The notes beneath the pieces are model-generated. The model saw only the letters and a program-made list of their open reading frames with translations. It was not told the DNA's origin and did no database searches. From contig CACXMR010000029.1 of NCBI GenBank assembly GCA_902768825.1, positions 1-43,552 of the forward strand: 43,552 nt of DNA. Direction: 5' to 3'. The position numbers were made by a program, and so were the translations under genes. This document shows, piece by piece, positions 31,275 through 39,709 of the stretch. The DNA comes from an uncultured Ruminococcus sp. GTDB lineage: Bacteria; Bacillota; Clostridia; Oscillospirales; Acutalibacteraceae. Numbering within the stretch: position 1 is the first letter of the stretch; every line of letters begins with the position of its first letter.

Positions 31275-32108
31275 ATGAGTGTTATTGGGCAGCAGATAAA
31301 AAAATACAGGACGTTGAGGGGCATTACCCAGGAGCAGCTGGGAAATACCATAGGAGTGACTACACAGGCGGTGTCAAAGTGGGAACGCGGAGGAACTCCG
31401 GATGCTGAGCTTATGCCCGCCCTTGCGGATGCTCTCGGAGTCAGCACTGACGCACTTTACGGCAGGGAGCAGCAGAGCCTTGCCCGTTCTATAGCAAGAC
31501 AGGTGTGTTGCCTGCCTGAAAAGGAGGCTTTCAAGCTTGTTTTTCGTATATGCTGGGCGATGGAATTTGGCCTGCAGCACAATCTTCCTATGCTTGAGGA
31601 CTTCTTCAGTAGCTATATAGAGCTTGATGAGGTTACGTTGGACAAGGCTGATTATGCCATCAAAATTGTGATGGACTCCGGCATCTCTACCACAAGGCTG
31701 TCTCCGGATCTGCACCACTTTTTTCTTATGGAGGAGCCTGAGGGCGGAATCAAAGACCAGCTTTCCGATATGGACGAGCTGTGGAGGGTCTTTAAGATAT
31801 TTGCTGACCGCAAATTGCTGAAGATCATGGCCTATATGCTCTCAAGGGAAAACACACCTATCGCTACATCCCTTATCAGCAAGAATACCGGAATGGATAA
31901 CGATGAGGTGGACAGGTGCATGGAGCTGTTGTGTAAGAACCGTCTTGCCGACTGCAGCCTCACAGCCACTGAAAACGGCACCATAAAGGCCTATACCTAC
32001 AGGCACGAAAGCTCTATCATCCCAATGTTATGCTTTGCTGACGAGATCGCAAGGGACGGCCTCAAAGACTTTCTGTGGGTGTTTAACAGAAAGAAGCCTC
32101 TTTTATAA
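31275..32108 (+). CDS. XRE-family HTH transcriptional regulator
   Basis: This 277-residue protein starts at ATG 31275. Residues 4-62 form a Cro/C1-type helix-turn-helix (IGQQIKKYRTLRGITQEQLG, TQAVSKWERGGTPDAELMPALADALGVSTDALYG). The remaining 210 residues are helical, and the 170-245 region (ENTPIATSLISKNTGMDNDEVDRCMELL) looks like a second winged-helix-type unit. Its position 26 bases after the PPK2 gene suggests cotranscription, but the target genes are unknown. Confidence 0.85.
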   Translation: MSVIGQQIKKYRTLRGITQEQLGNTIGVTTQAVSKWERGGTPDAELMPALADALGVSTDALYGREQQSLARSIARQVCCLPEKEAFKLVFRICWAMEFGLQHNLPMLEDFFSSYIELDEVTLDKADYAIKIVMDSGISTTRLSPDLHHFFLMEEPEGGIKDQLSDMDELWRVFKIFADRKLLKIMAYMLSRENTPIATSLISKNTGMDNDEVDRCMELLCKNRLADCSLTATENGTIKAYTYRHESSIIPMLCFADEIARDGLKDFLWVFNRKKPLL

Positions 32109-32160
32109 ACCTTTGGTTTAGTTAGTGTCGGAATGATTTACAATTGATGAATACGGTTTC

Positions 32161-32189
32161 TTGTTTTGTGGGTGAGAATAAAGTACAAT
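32161..32189 (+). promoter_or_regulatory. Probable sigma-A promoter of the esterase gene
   Basis: TTGTTT at 32161-32166, a 17-base spacer, and TACAAT at 32184-32189, about 70 bases upstream of the start. The leader contains GTTGACCCGTTAAC at about 32220, an imperfect palindrome that could be an operator. Confidence 0.6.
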
Positions 32190-32258
32190 AATCACAGGTA
32201 ATACAAAACGAAGAGAATAGTTGACCCGTTAACTGACAAGACAAAGGAGGCGCTGTCA

Positions 32259-33041
32259 ATGGTAAATGATATGCTGATAACTGTAAAGCTGCCCTATCCC
32301 ATGACAAACGGCAGAACGGTGAGGGTGTTTGTTCCCCGGCATGAGGAGGGCGAGACGTTTCCGGTGGTATATATGACTGACGGTCAGACCAGCTTTGAGA
32401 GATTGCCCGGAGAGCTGGGTTGCTGGAGCACACATGAGGCTGTCAAGGAAGAGATAAAAAGCTTTGGCAGAGGTGCCATAATCGTTGGCATACATAATGA
32501 CTTAGGACCTGCTCAGAGGGCAAGTGAGCTGACGCCTGCATGCATAGGAGAGCAGCAGGTGCCTGAGGAAATGAAGGGAAAGATACCATCCACTGGCGAG
32601 GTGTTTGAGGATTTCGTGCTCAACACTGTTATGCCCTATGTGGAGAAGCATTTTCCTGTGAGAAAGGGAAGGAGCAACACAGCCTTCTGCGGCAGCTCAT
32701 CGGGTGGCGTGGAATCTCTTTACCTTGCCATGAGCCGCAGTGATATTTTTGGCATGGCAGGAGTTTTTTCTCCGGCACTGATGATATATTCCCCGATGGA
32801 TCTGGAAAAATGGTTCATGGGCTGTTTAGGAGAAAACAAGCCGTATATCTATCTTTACTCCGGCGGCGAGCCTGGTCTGGAAGCAGCTATCTGTCAGTTC
32901 ACTGAGATGCTGGGTGCGATTCTTGAACGCAGCTATCCTTCTGATCTTTTCAAAAAGGTCATCATTAAAGAAAACCCGCACAACGAGACAGCCTGGGCTA
33001 AGGCTTTTAAGGACATGCTGCACATTTTCCTGGACAATTGA
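32259..33041 (+). CDS. Alpha/beta-hydrolase, enterochelin-esterase-like
   Basis: A 260-residue protein with ATG 32259 and GGAGG 8 bases upstream. It belongs to the putative-esterase family (esterase D/Fes-like). Strand signatures are FPVVYMTDGQ and IIVGIHND. The nucleophile elbow GSSSGG carries Ser147, the probable catalytic His is His241 in NPHNETAW, and the acid is probably within YLYSGGEPG. No signal peptide is present, so it is probably cytoplasmic. In this family, substrates range from siderophore esters to acylated sugars; feruloyl- or acetyl-ester cleavage from plant polymers is possible but cannot be told from sequence. It is a single-gene unit with its own promoter and terminator. 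Confidence 0.85.
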   Translation: MVNDMLITVKLPYPMTNGRTVRVFVPRHEEGETFPVVYMTDGQTSFERLPGELGCWSTHEAVKEEIKSFGRGAIIVGIHNDLGPAQRASELTPACIGEQQVPEEMKGKIPSTGEVFEDFVLNTVMPYVEKHFPVRKGRSNTAFCGSSSGGVESLYLAMSRSDIFGMAGVFSPALMIYSPMDLEKWFMGCLGENKPYIYLYSGGEPGLEAAICQFTEMLGAILERSYPSDLFKKVIIKENPHNETAWAKAFKDMLHIFLDN

Positions 33042-33059
33042 TCGCAGATCATCCGGTCA

Positions 33060-33090
33060 GGGGGACTTTTGCGAAGAAGTCCCCCTTTTT
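33060..33090 (+). terminator. Rho-independent terminator after the esterase
   Basis: GGGGGACTT (33060-33068) pairs with AAGTCCCCC (33077-33085) over 9 bp, followed by five T. Confidence 0.92.
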
Positions 33091-33169
33091 GTCACGTCTC
33101 TGAACCGGTTATCCTGCTTACGAAAGATAGCACAAATAATCCGGCGGCACAGAGCCTGCGCACCTGTGT

Positions 33170-33757
33170 TCACTGGGGCAGAGTATATGAGCTGTTAAGG
33201 GAGCAGCCTATCTCCTGCAGGGCATGATCCGAGGAAAGTGTCCTGCCGTGCTCCATAAGATATGAGACAATGACATTGCCTTCTATCCTGCGGGTAGAAT
33301 ACTCCATGGCAGTGTTTGTAAAGCAGCTCTTTACAGCACCCTGTGAGTAAACCGTGAGATAATAGTGATCGTCGGACAGATAGACGGAGCTTGATGTGAT
33401 CCTGCTGCTTAGGGGCAATAGAGCCTGTATGCAGCCGAGAAGCCTTTCCGCATCCTTCAGGACGAAGGTGAGCACATCGGTTGACTGCTTGACACGATAG
33501 ATACGGCGGTGCTTTTTTACTGTCAGAGTAAGCAGTAAGAGGCAGCCCTTGTCGTGCTTTATGGCTTCTATCAGGACGTGCTTGTTGCTGAGGTCAGTGT
33601 TAGTAGCTGCTGCTGCTTGTGAAAGAATATCTCTGAGGATACTTCCTGAGTGTTCGTCACTCAGACTCAGAGCGTCAAAGTCCAGGCAGAATAGCTCCAT
33701 GTCCTCGTCACAAAGGGAAATCAAAATTCGGTTGTGGTCAAGCTGTTGTATTTTCAT
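33170..33757 (-). CDS. mecA: MecA-like adaptor protein
   Basis: A 195-residue protein on the minus strand with ATG at 33757. Its opening (MKIQQLDHNRILISLCDEDM) and the phrase ...ALSLSDEHSGSILRDIL follow the N-terminal domain of MecA/YpbH proteins, and a C-terminal domain with a LGCIQALLP helix and YLSDDHYYLTVY strands follows. MecA adaptors deliver substrates such as ComK to the ClpC-ClpP protease. Length (about 200-220) and acidic character fit the family. It is convergent with the esterase gene and divergent from the metalloprotease-like gene. Identity rests on overall pattern, since MecA proteins have few invariant residues. Confidence 0.65.
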   Translation of the reverse strand: MKIQQLDHNRILISLCDEDMELFCLDFDALSLSDEHSGSILRDILSQAAAATNTDLSNKHVLIEAIKHDKGCLLLLTLTVKKHRRIYRVKQSTDVLTFVLKDAERLLGCIQALLPLSSRITSSSVYLSDDHYYLTVYSQGAVKSCFTNTAMEYSTRRIEGNVIVSYLMEHGRTLSSDHALQEIGCSLNSSYTLPQ

Positions 33758-33802
33758 AGGATCACTCCATTGCTCTATCGGTTTTTCGGTCTATACTATT
33801 AC

Positions 33803-33831
33803 ATAATATTAAAAAACGCCGTGTTTTGCAA
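33803..33831 (-). promoter_or_regulatory. Minus-strand promoter of the mecA-like gene
   Basis: Read on the minus strand: TTGCAA (33831-33826), a 17-base spacer, and TATTAT (33808-33803), about 45 bases upstream of the start codon. It overlaps the left arm of the hairpin at 33811-33864. Confidence 0.55.
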
Positions 33832-33864
33832 ATGATTATTTGAGGTAAAAACACGGCCTTTTTT
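33811..33864. terminator. Symmetric terminator-like hairpin between divergent genes
   Basis: GCCGTGTTTT (33818-33827) pairs with AAAACACGGC (33848-33857) over 10 bp. Six A precede it and, after one C, six T follow, so it has terminator form on both strands. It lies between two divergent genes, where a terminator is not expected. Confidence 0.7.
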
Positions 33865-33869
33865 ATCCA

Positions 33870-33898
33870 TTGAATAAATATGGTGAATGTGCTAAAAT
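33870..33898 (+). promoter_or_regulatory. Promoter of the DUF3810-like gene
   Basis: TTGAAT at 33870-33875, a 17-base spacer, and TAAAAT at 33893-33898. The expected transcript start (about 33905) rules out a TTG at 33870 as the translation start. Confidence 0.7.
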
Positions 33899-33920
33899 AG
33901 TTGTATACTTCATATCGGGA

Positions 33921-35159
33921 ATGATGACTGTGAAAGATATTAACGATAATGCAGATGAAAGAACCCTCACACTCAATCGTGAGCGGGAGGATACTCCTCC
34001 GGGTCAGGATAATTGCCAAAATGGCCAGGGAAGAAGCCGCTTCCGTATGATGACGGCACGGATAGTCAGGGGAGCGGTAAGGTCTGTGTGGTTCTGGCTG
34101 TTTTTGCTGATAGTGCCAGCGCTTGCACTGAGAGGGCTTGCGGCTAATGTCAGTGGTTTTGCAGACGGCTATTGCCATTATTTCTATCGCTATGTGTCCG
34201 TTTTCTGGAATAATATTTCGGGGATAGTTCCCTTTTCTGTGGGGGAGATACTGCTCTTGCTGCTGCCCTTGGCTGCTGTAGCTTACATAGCCTTTGTAAT
34301 AGTTTCAGTCGTGAGGTCAAAGGGTCAGAGGATAAAGAAGCTCCTGTTAGGATTTATAAGGCCGCTGTCATTGTGTATGCTCGTTATGTTTTTGTTTGTC
34401 ACCAACTGCGGCATTAACTATTACTGCTCGGATGTGGCTGCGATGAGCGGTCTTGAGCTGCGTGAGCCTTCGGCAGAGGATCTGTATGAGGTGTGCGTAT
34501 ACCTTGCGGATAGGGCTGCTGAGTGCAGGTCAAGGCTTTCGGAGGATGAAAACGGAGCTGTAAGTCTTGACAAGGCTGCGGCAAGTTATACTGCAAGGGA
34601 CGCAGTCAACGCTCTCCACCAGAGCTATGATTACATACCGGATGGCTACGGCATTCCAAAGGGAGTCATGCTGTCCAGAGGAATGTCATATCTGAATATC
34701 ACGGGAGTTTACTTCCCCTTTACCTTTGAGGCAAACGTAAATACAGATGCTCCCGATTATACTATACCCTTTACCATGTGCCATGAGCTTGCCCACGTCA
34801 GGGGCTTTATGCACGAGCAGGATGCAAATTTCATTGCTTATCTTTCATGTATATATTCGGATGATTACGGCTTTATGTATTCGGGCTATGCCCAGGCGAT
34901 AAGCTATGTGTCAAGGTATCTCCGGATGGCAGACAAGACCCTTTATGATGAGTTCCGCACCCATCTTACTGAGGGTATTCTCAGGGACTATGCCTTCAGC
35001 GCAGAGTACTGGAGGCAGTTTGAGACCCCTGTTGCCGAAGCTGCCTCGGCGGTCAACGACAGCTACCTGAAGCACAACGCACAGCCTGAGGGCATAAAAA
35101 GCTACGATCGCATTACCGACCTGATAATAGCTCACTACTTCCAGTTTATCAAATCATAA
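33921..35159 (+). CDS. DUF3810-like membrane protein with HExxH motif
   Basis: About 412 residues if started at ATG 33921; ATG 33924 and GTG 33930 are alternatives and no strong ribosome site decides among them. A charged N-terminal tail of about 55 residues is followed by three membrane helices (WFWLFLLIVPALAL, ILLLLLPLAAVAYIAFVIV, LSLCMLVMFLFV). The large remaining domain is predicted to lie outside the membrane. It carries CHELAHVRGF, a zincin-type HExxH site, followed by EQDANFIAYLSC, whose Glu may be the third ligand. This matches the DUF3810 family, probable membrane-bound metallopeptidases of unknown substrate. It is divergent from the mecA-like gene. Confidence 0.8.
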   Translation: MMTVKDINDNADERTLTLNREREDTPPGQDNCQNGQGRSRFRMMTARIVRGAVRSVWFWLFLLIVPALALRGLAANVSGFADGYCHYFYRYVSVFWNNISGIVPFSVGEILLLLLPLAAVAYIAFVIVSVVRSKGQRIKKLLLGFIRPLSLCMLVMFLFVTNCGINYYCSDVAAMSGLELREPSAEDLYEVCVYLADRAAECRSRLSEDENGAVSLDKAAASYTARDAVNALHQSYDYIPDGYGIPKGVMLSRGMSYLNITGVYFPFTFEANVNTDAPDYTIPFTMCHELAHVRGFMHEQDANFIAYLSCIYSDDYGFMYSGYAQAISYVSRYLRMADKTLYDEFRTHLTEGILRDYAFSAEYWRQFETPVAEAASAVNDSYLKHNAQPEGIKSYDRITDLIIAHYFQFIKS

Positions 35160-35210
35160 TGATTGTTTTCACATCAGTAGTTAAATATTTATATATTAGT
35201 GAAAAAATAC

Positions 35211-35239
35211 TGTACAAACTGCCTTGAATCGTGTATAAT
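35211..35239 (+). promoter_or_regulatory. Promoter of the HD-GYP gene
   Basis: TGTACA at 35211-35216, a 17-base spacer, and a perfect TATAAT at 35234-35239. The expected transcript start is close to 35246. Confidence 0.7.
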
Positions 35240-35246
35240 AAAAGCT

Positions 35247-35310
35247 GGGATGGTCTGCCAGTCGGACACATCCCTGTGATCGGATCTATCCGTGTAAAAC
35301 AGAATCACAG
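35247..35310 (+). promoter_or_regulatory. Structured 5' leader of the HD-GYP gene
   Basis: The leader of about 75 bases can fold into two stems. One is GGGATG (35247-35252) with CATCCC (35269-35274). The other is TGTGAT (35275-35280) with ATCACA (35304-35309), which encloses CGGAT/ATCCG (35281-35285/35288-35292). The second stem ends immediately before the AGGTGG ribosome site. It does not match the GEMM c-di-GMP riboswitch as I know it. Confidence 0.45.
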
Positions 35311-35321
35311 AGGTGGTAACT

Positions 35322-38300
35322 ATGCAAAAGATACTGATAGCCGACAGCTCAGAGATAAACACCCCTATACTTTATGAGATGTTTGCGGCTCAGTATGAGC
35401 TTATTACGGCTGATACCTGTGAGGAGACAGTCAAGTTCATGCTGGAGCATTACAGCGAGATATCCTTCGCCCTTATCGAAAAAAATATAGCAGTGCATAT
35501 CACTAAGGATGCCGTGCAGTCAATGGCAGCGGCAGGGGTCTTTGACGCTTTCCCCATAGTAATTATTCTTCCGGAGGGTGACAGCGGGATTAATCAGCAG
35601 AGGCTATTCCTTCCGTTCAGTGATGTTATTGATTCGCCTGTGAATCCCCTTATTATAAAACGCAGAGCATCTAACCTGATAGAATATTTCCATAACAAAA
35701 AGGAGCTGGAGCAGCTTGTAAATGACCAGAGCAAGAAAATACTCCAGCAAAACCGTGCGCTGCAGGAGCAGCAGAAAAAAATTAACACCATCAACAATGA
35801 CATGCTGGATACCCTCAGCATGGTGATCGAGTATAGGGATGTGGAGTCCGGCAGGCATATACACAGGATAAGGAAGTTTACTGAGGTGCTGCTGAGATGC
35901 ATTGCCCAGAAGTGTCCGAGATACAATCTGACAGAGGAAAAGATCGAGCTGATCGTATCCGCCTCATCCCTTCACGATATCGGCAAGATAGCCATTCCCG
36001 ATTCCATACTTCTCAGCCCCAGGAGACTCACCTTTGAGGAGTTCCGCATAATGAAGCAGCACACCATAAAAGGCTGCGAGATACTTGATCTGCTTGAATC
36101 GGTGGAGAAAAACGAGTATTTCAGATACTGCTATGATATATGCCGTTATCATCACGAAAAATGGGACGGCATGGGCTATCCGGAAGGACTTGTGGGAGAT
36201 CAGATACCTATATGGGCGCAGGTGGTGTCTCTGGCAGACTGCTATGACGCACTCACAAGCGAGCGTCCCTATAAGGCCGCTTACTCCCATGAGCAGGCTG
36301 TGGATATGATCAGAAACGGTGCCTGCGGAGCCTTCTCTGACGAAATGATGGAATGCTTTACCGAGGTTCTTGATAAATTTAAGCTTCTTGCAAAGCAGTA
36401 CGCTGACGTAAACAGTGCCGACAGGAGCGTTTCTGACAGAAGAAATCCCGAGCTGAAAAAGAATGACGATGACCCCCACAAAAAAGAGATATATATCCGG
36501 ATGGACAGAGCTGACCTGATCGAAACTATTGAGCATCAGAAATCAGTCATCATGGATATGCAGAAGCATGACAGAGAGGTTATCTATAAGATATCCGATA
36601 TGGTGCTGGAGTTTGACCTGAAAAGCGATATGCTCCATGAGAGAAAGGGCTCGATGAAGGATATCTGCGGTTATGTGCCCAAGAATTATGAGGAAACCGT
36701 TAATATCCTTGCTGAGTGCTGTACGGACGACTATCATCCGGTATTCCTGAGGTCCTTCGGGCTGAAAAGCATTATTGACAGCACTGTAAACGGTGATGAT
36801 CGGATAGAGCTTGAGTGCATGATCGATATAGGCAGAGGGGGCTTTTCGTCTGTCAGGTGCGTGGCTGTGCCTGTGCTTGAGGATGACAAGCTTGAAAAGA
36901 TCTATTTTGTCATGACTGTCCTCACTGAGTCAGTTCCCGACCACCATAACAGTCCCGACAGGGATATTGTGACCGGTCTGTGGAACTACACCGGCGTCAG
37001 GAGGGAGATCAACGAGTATCTTTCAGGCGACGGCAAGGATGGCAACCACGCCTTTGTAATGATAGACATTGATAATTTCAGGAATGTCAACCGTCAGGCA
37101 GGCTATCGCTTTGGCAATGATATCCTGTGTGACATAACCAACCTGCTGAAGTTCCAGATACCAGGCAGTAATATCCTGGGCAGGATCGAGGACGACAACT
37201 TCGTTATTCTGATCAAGGACTGTCCTGACCGTGAGGAACGTAATGTTATTATCGAGGATATCTTCAACTGCATACACAAGAATTACATCTTTGGGGAGGA
37301 GCGTTCGCCGGATATCTCGGCTTCCGTTGGCATAGCAATCTTCCCGGATGACGGTTTTGGATTTGAGCAGCTTTTTGAAAACGCTTCCAAGGCTGTAGAG
37401 CTTGCAAAGCTTAACGGCAAGGATATGTTCCTTTACTACAATGACAATATGCGCAAAAGCTGGGAGCTTAAAAAATATGACAGCTCTCTGCGCATCAAGG
37501 ATAAGAACGATCTTGATATCGTTGACTTTGAAGAATACTTCATTCCAGTGGCTGAGTCTGCTTCGGGGCTTATCAGCTCCTATGATATGCTGGGTCTGAG
37601 CGGCTCTTATATGTCCGACCTGAAGAGCATTGACTGCGTATTTGAGACACCGGTACACTCCGAAAGAATGACAGCTATGTCGCTCAATAATCTCAGGAGA
37701 CTCTTTGGGTCTATTGCCGAGCTTGAAAGCGGGATTAATTCGGTTCCGGAGCTTTCGGTCTTTACCATGTTTGACAGCAGGGATGCAGAGTCTGTCATAT
37801 CTGCTCTTGGTGAAATGCTGGAGCAGTACAGCTTTGACCGCCATAATGTAGACATCATGTTGTCCCATGATATGGTTGATCACATGAACACCCAGGAGCT
37901 TACTTCCTTTGTGGCAAGGCTGAGAGGCTTTGGCTTCAGGGTCGGAGTATATAATGCCGGTTCCCGCAGCATCAGTGTGAATTGCTTTATTGAGCATCTT
38001 TTTGACAGGATCGTTTTTGCAAGTGAGTTTATCAGGTCGGTGAACGACGATGTATTTAACAGATCGATCCTTACCTACCTGATCCGCTACTTCAACAAGC
38101 TGGGGGTTAAGACCGTGCTTCCCGCCGGAATCAGCGCAGACTTTATCACCTCACTCAGGGGCAATACAGACATAAGCTTTGCCTTCCATAAGGACGAGAT
38201 GATACCCATGGCGGATTTCAGGATGCAGCTTGATGCAGCCGCGGCTTCCTCATTTGTAAGGGATTATCCCGCCCTTGAGCACCAGCGCAGCGAATTGGTA

Positions 38301-39248
38301 CTCAACGAAAAAATGTACGATGAGATACTGGAGCAGACGAGATCGTTCATCATAGAGTGGTCCCCCAGGTTTGACAGTGCGAGAATATCCGGCTCTTTTG
38401 AAAGTATGTACGGCTATAAGCTTCCGGCTGATGCCTTTATCAATAACGTGGCGTCGGGCAGCTTCATACACAATGACGACAAAAAGAAGCTCATAGAGAA
38501 GCTTAACTCTACACGTTATGAGCAGAACGAATCAGAGATATTCATCCGTGTCTATGACAAGCGTTCGGAGGACCATCGATGGAACAGGGTGCGCTTTGTG
38601 GTGTTCAAGAATTCTTCGGATATCGTGACCCGTATCATGGCCGTTTTTACGGATATTTCAGACAGCAGGGGAGATATCATTGACGAAAGGCGCAAGGACA
38701 GGACTGACTTCATCACTAACCTTTATAACAAGCACGCCACAGAAAACAAGATCAAGAGCTATCTCTATGACGAAGGATCATCTGGCAACCATTCTTTCCT
38801 GATCGCCGAAATATGCGGCTTTGAGGTGATTGAGAGGGATCTGGGCACTGTATTTGCCAATGCTGTGCTAAAGGAGGCAGCTCAGAATGTTCGTGAGCTT
38901 TTCCGTGATTCCGACATCATAGGCCGCAGCAGCGGCAACCGGTTTACTGTATTCATCAAGGGCATGAATTCCAGGGCTAAGATCGAGGAAAAGGCAGATC
39001 AGATATGCAGGGTCATAAACAACAAATACCAGTCCGAGTCTGCCGAGATAAGCGTCACGGGAAAGATTGGCATAAGTCTTTTCCCAAACAACGGCAGCAC
39101 CTATGATGAGCTGTATTCTGCGGCGCTGAAGGCTCTTTATTACACAAAGCATAACGCCGGTTCATCTATCGCCTTTGCATCCGACATCAACGGCTCCACA
39201 AAGCTCCTTCCTGAGCAGCGTGACTCAGCACCGGATACGGAAAAATAA
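35322..39248 (+). CDS. HD-GYP protein with degenerate receiver, GGDEF and EAL-like domains
   Basis: A 1308-residue cytoplasmic protein. ATG 35322 was chosen because AGGTGG lies 5 bases upstream. Order of parts: a receiver-like domain (about 1-125) whose phospho-acceptor position reads ALIEKN, so Asp is replaced by Glu, and whose conserved Lys is lost (DSPVNP); a coiled segment; an intact HD-GYP domain with HDIGK (His218, Asp219), HHE (277-279), GYP (285-287) and a DCYDAL motif; a PAS-like region; a GGDEF-type domain with EDDNF at 623-627; an EAL-like domain without EAL; a second PAS; and a second GGDEF-type domain with SGNRF at 1204-1208. HD-GYP domains hydrolyse c-di-GMP. The other cyclic-nucleotide modules look non-catalytic and are more likely sensors. 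It is a single gene with its own promoter. Confidence 0.88.
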   Translation: MQKILIADSSEINTPILYEMFAAQYELITADTCEETVKFMLEHYSEISFALIEKNIAVHITKDAVQSMAAAGVFDAFPIVIILPEGDSGINQQRLFLPFSDVIDSPVNPLIIKRRASNLIEYFHNKKELEQLVNDQSKKILQQNRALQEQQKKINTINNDMLDTLSMVIEYRDVESGRHIHRIRKFTEVLLRCIAQKCPRYNLTEEKIELIVSASSLHDIGKIAIPDSILLSPRRLTFEEFRIMKQHTIKGCEILDLLESVEKNEYFRYCYDICRYHHEKWDGMGYPEGLVGDQIPIWAQVVSLADCYDALTSERPYKAAYSHEQAVDMIRNGACGAFSDEMMECFTEVLDKFKLLAKQYADVNSADRSVSDRRNPELKKNDDDPHKKEIYIRMDRADLIETIEHQKSVIMDMQKHDREVIYKISDMVLEFDLKSDMLHERKGSMKDICGYVPKNYEETVNILAECCTDDYHPVFLRSFGLKSIIDSTVNGDDRIELECMIDIGRGGFSSVRCVAVPVLEDDKLEKIYFVMTVLTESVPDHHNSPDRDIVTGLWNYTGVRREINEYLSGDGKDGNHAFVMIDIDNFRNVNRQAGYRFGNDILCDITNLLKFQIPGSNILGRIEDDNFVILIKDCPDREERNVIIEDIFNCIHKNYIFGEERSPDISASVGIAIFPDDGFGFEQLFENASKAVELAKLNGKDMFLYYNDNMRKSWELKKYDSSLRIKDKNDLDIVDFEEYFIPVAESASGLISSYDMLGLSGSYMSDLKSIDCVFETPVHSERMTAMSLNNLRRLFGSIAELESGINSVPELSVFTMFDSRDAESVISALGEMLEQYSFDRHNVDIMLSHDMVDHMNTQELTSFVARLRGFGFRVGVYNAGSRSISVNCFIEHLFDRIVFASEFIRSVNDDVFNRSILTYLIRYFNKLGVKTVLPAGISADFITSLRGNTDISFAFHKDEMIPMADFRMQLDAAAASSFVRDYPALEHQRSELVLNEKMYDEILEQTRSFIIEWSPRFDSARISGSFESMYGYKLPADAFINNVASGSFIHNDDKKKLIEKLNSTRYEQNESEIFIRVYDKRSEDHRWNRVRFVVFKNSSDIVTRIMAVFTDISDSRGDIIDERRKDRTDFITNLYNKHATENKIKSYLYDEGSSGNHSFLIAEICGFEVIERDLGTVFANAVLKEAAQNVRELFRDSDIIGRSSGNRFTVFIKGMNSRAKIEEKADQICRVINNKYQSESAEISVTGKIGISLFPNNGSTYDELYSAALKALYYTKHNAGSSIAFASDINGSTKLLPEQRDSAPDTEK

Positions 39249-39286
39249 AGGGGTCTGAGGGGATAGGATATCAGCAAATAGAAGAT

Positions 39287-39327
39287 AAAAAAATCAGGCA
39301 CGACGGTTTATTGTTCCGTCGTGCCTG
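39287..39327 (-). terminator. Terminator between convergent HD-GYP and thioredoxin genes
   Basis: A perfect 12-bp stem (39295-39306 with 39316-39327, 9-base loop) is followed on the minus strand by seven T (A run at 39287-39293). It terminates the thioredoxin transcript and may also slow plus-strand readthrough. Confidence 0.9.
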
Positions 39328-39343
39328 TAATAATTTGCAGGGA

Positions 39344-39655
39344 TCAGATTCCTAACATGGAGAGAATAGCCTCCTTGGACTTTACGCCTACAGATGCGGC
39401 GACATTCTTTCCGTTTTTGAATACTACGAGAGTGGGAATGCTCATGATGCCAAATTTCTGGGCAAGCTCCATCTGCTCGTCTACGTTGACCTTGCCAACC
39501 TTGATCTGGGGGTTTTCTTCGGCGATCTCGTCCACCACAGGGGAAAGCATACGGCATGGGCCGCACCAGACTGCCCAGAAATCCAGAAGAACAGTCTTGT
39601 CGGAATTTATTACCTCTGCCTGGAAATTCTGTGCCGTGATCTCTACTACTGACAT
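39344..39655 (-). CDS. trxA: Thioredoxin
   Basis: A 103-residue protein. ATG at 39655 was chosen because AAGGAG lies about 10 bases upstream; a GTG at 39667 abuts that site. It has a standard thioredoxin fold: FWAVWCGPCRML with the redox-active Cys-Gly-Pro-Cys, DEIAEENPQIKVGKVNVDE, and the cis-Pro in SIPTLVVFKNG. It is a cytoplasmic protein-disulfide reductase that gets electrons from thioredoxin reductase. It is last in a minus-strand run after the pyrophosphatase and a membrane protein; a 54-base gap without a clear promoter separates it from the latter. Confidence 0.95.
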   Translation of the reverse strand: MSVVEITAQNFQAEVINSDKTVLLDFWAVWCGPCRMLSPVVDEIAEENPQIKVGKVNVDEQMELAQKFGIMSIPTLVVFKNGKNVAASVGVKSKEAILSMLGI

Positions 39656-39709
39656 TTTATCAATCACTCCTTGATAGTATTATTCCAAATAATCGTACAG
39701 GAAATGCGG

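Noticed and set aside
35247-35310. c-di-GMP (GEMM) riboswitch
   Set aside because: The two stems lack the conserved GEMM junction and tetraloop-receptor features that I know.
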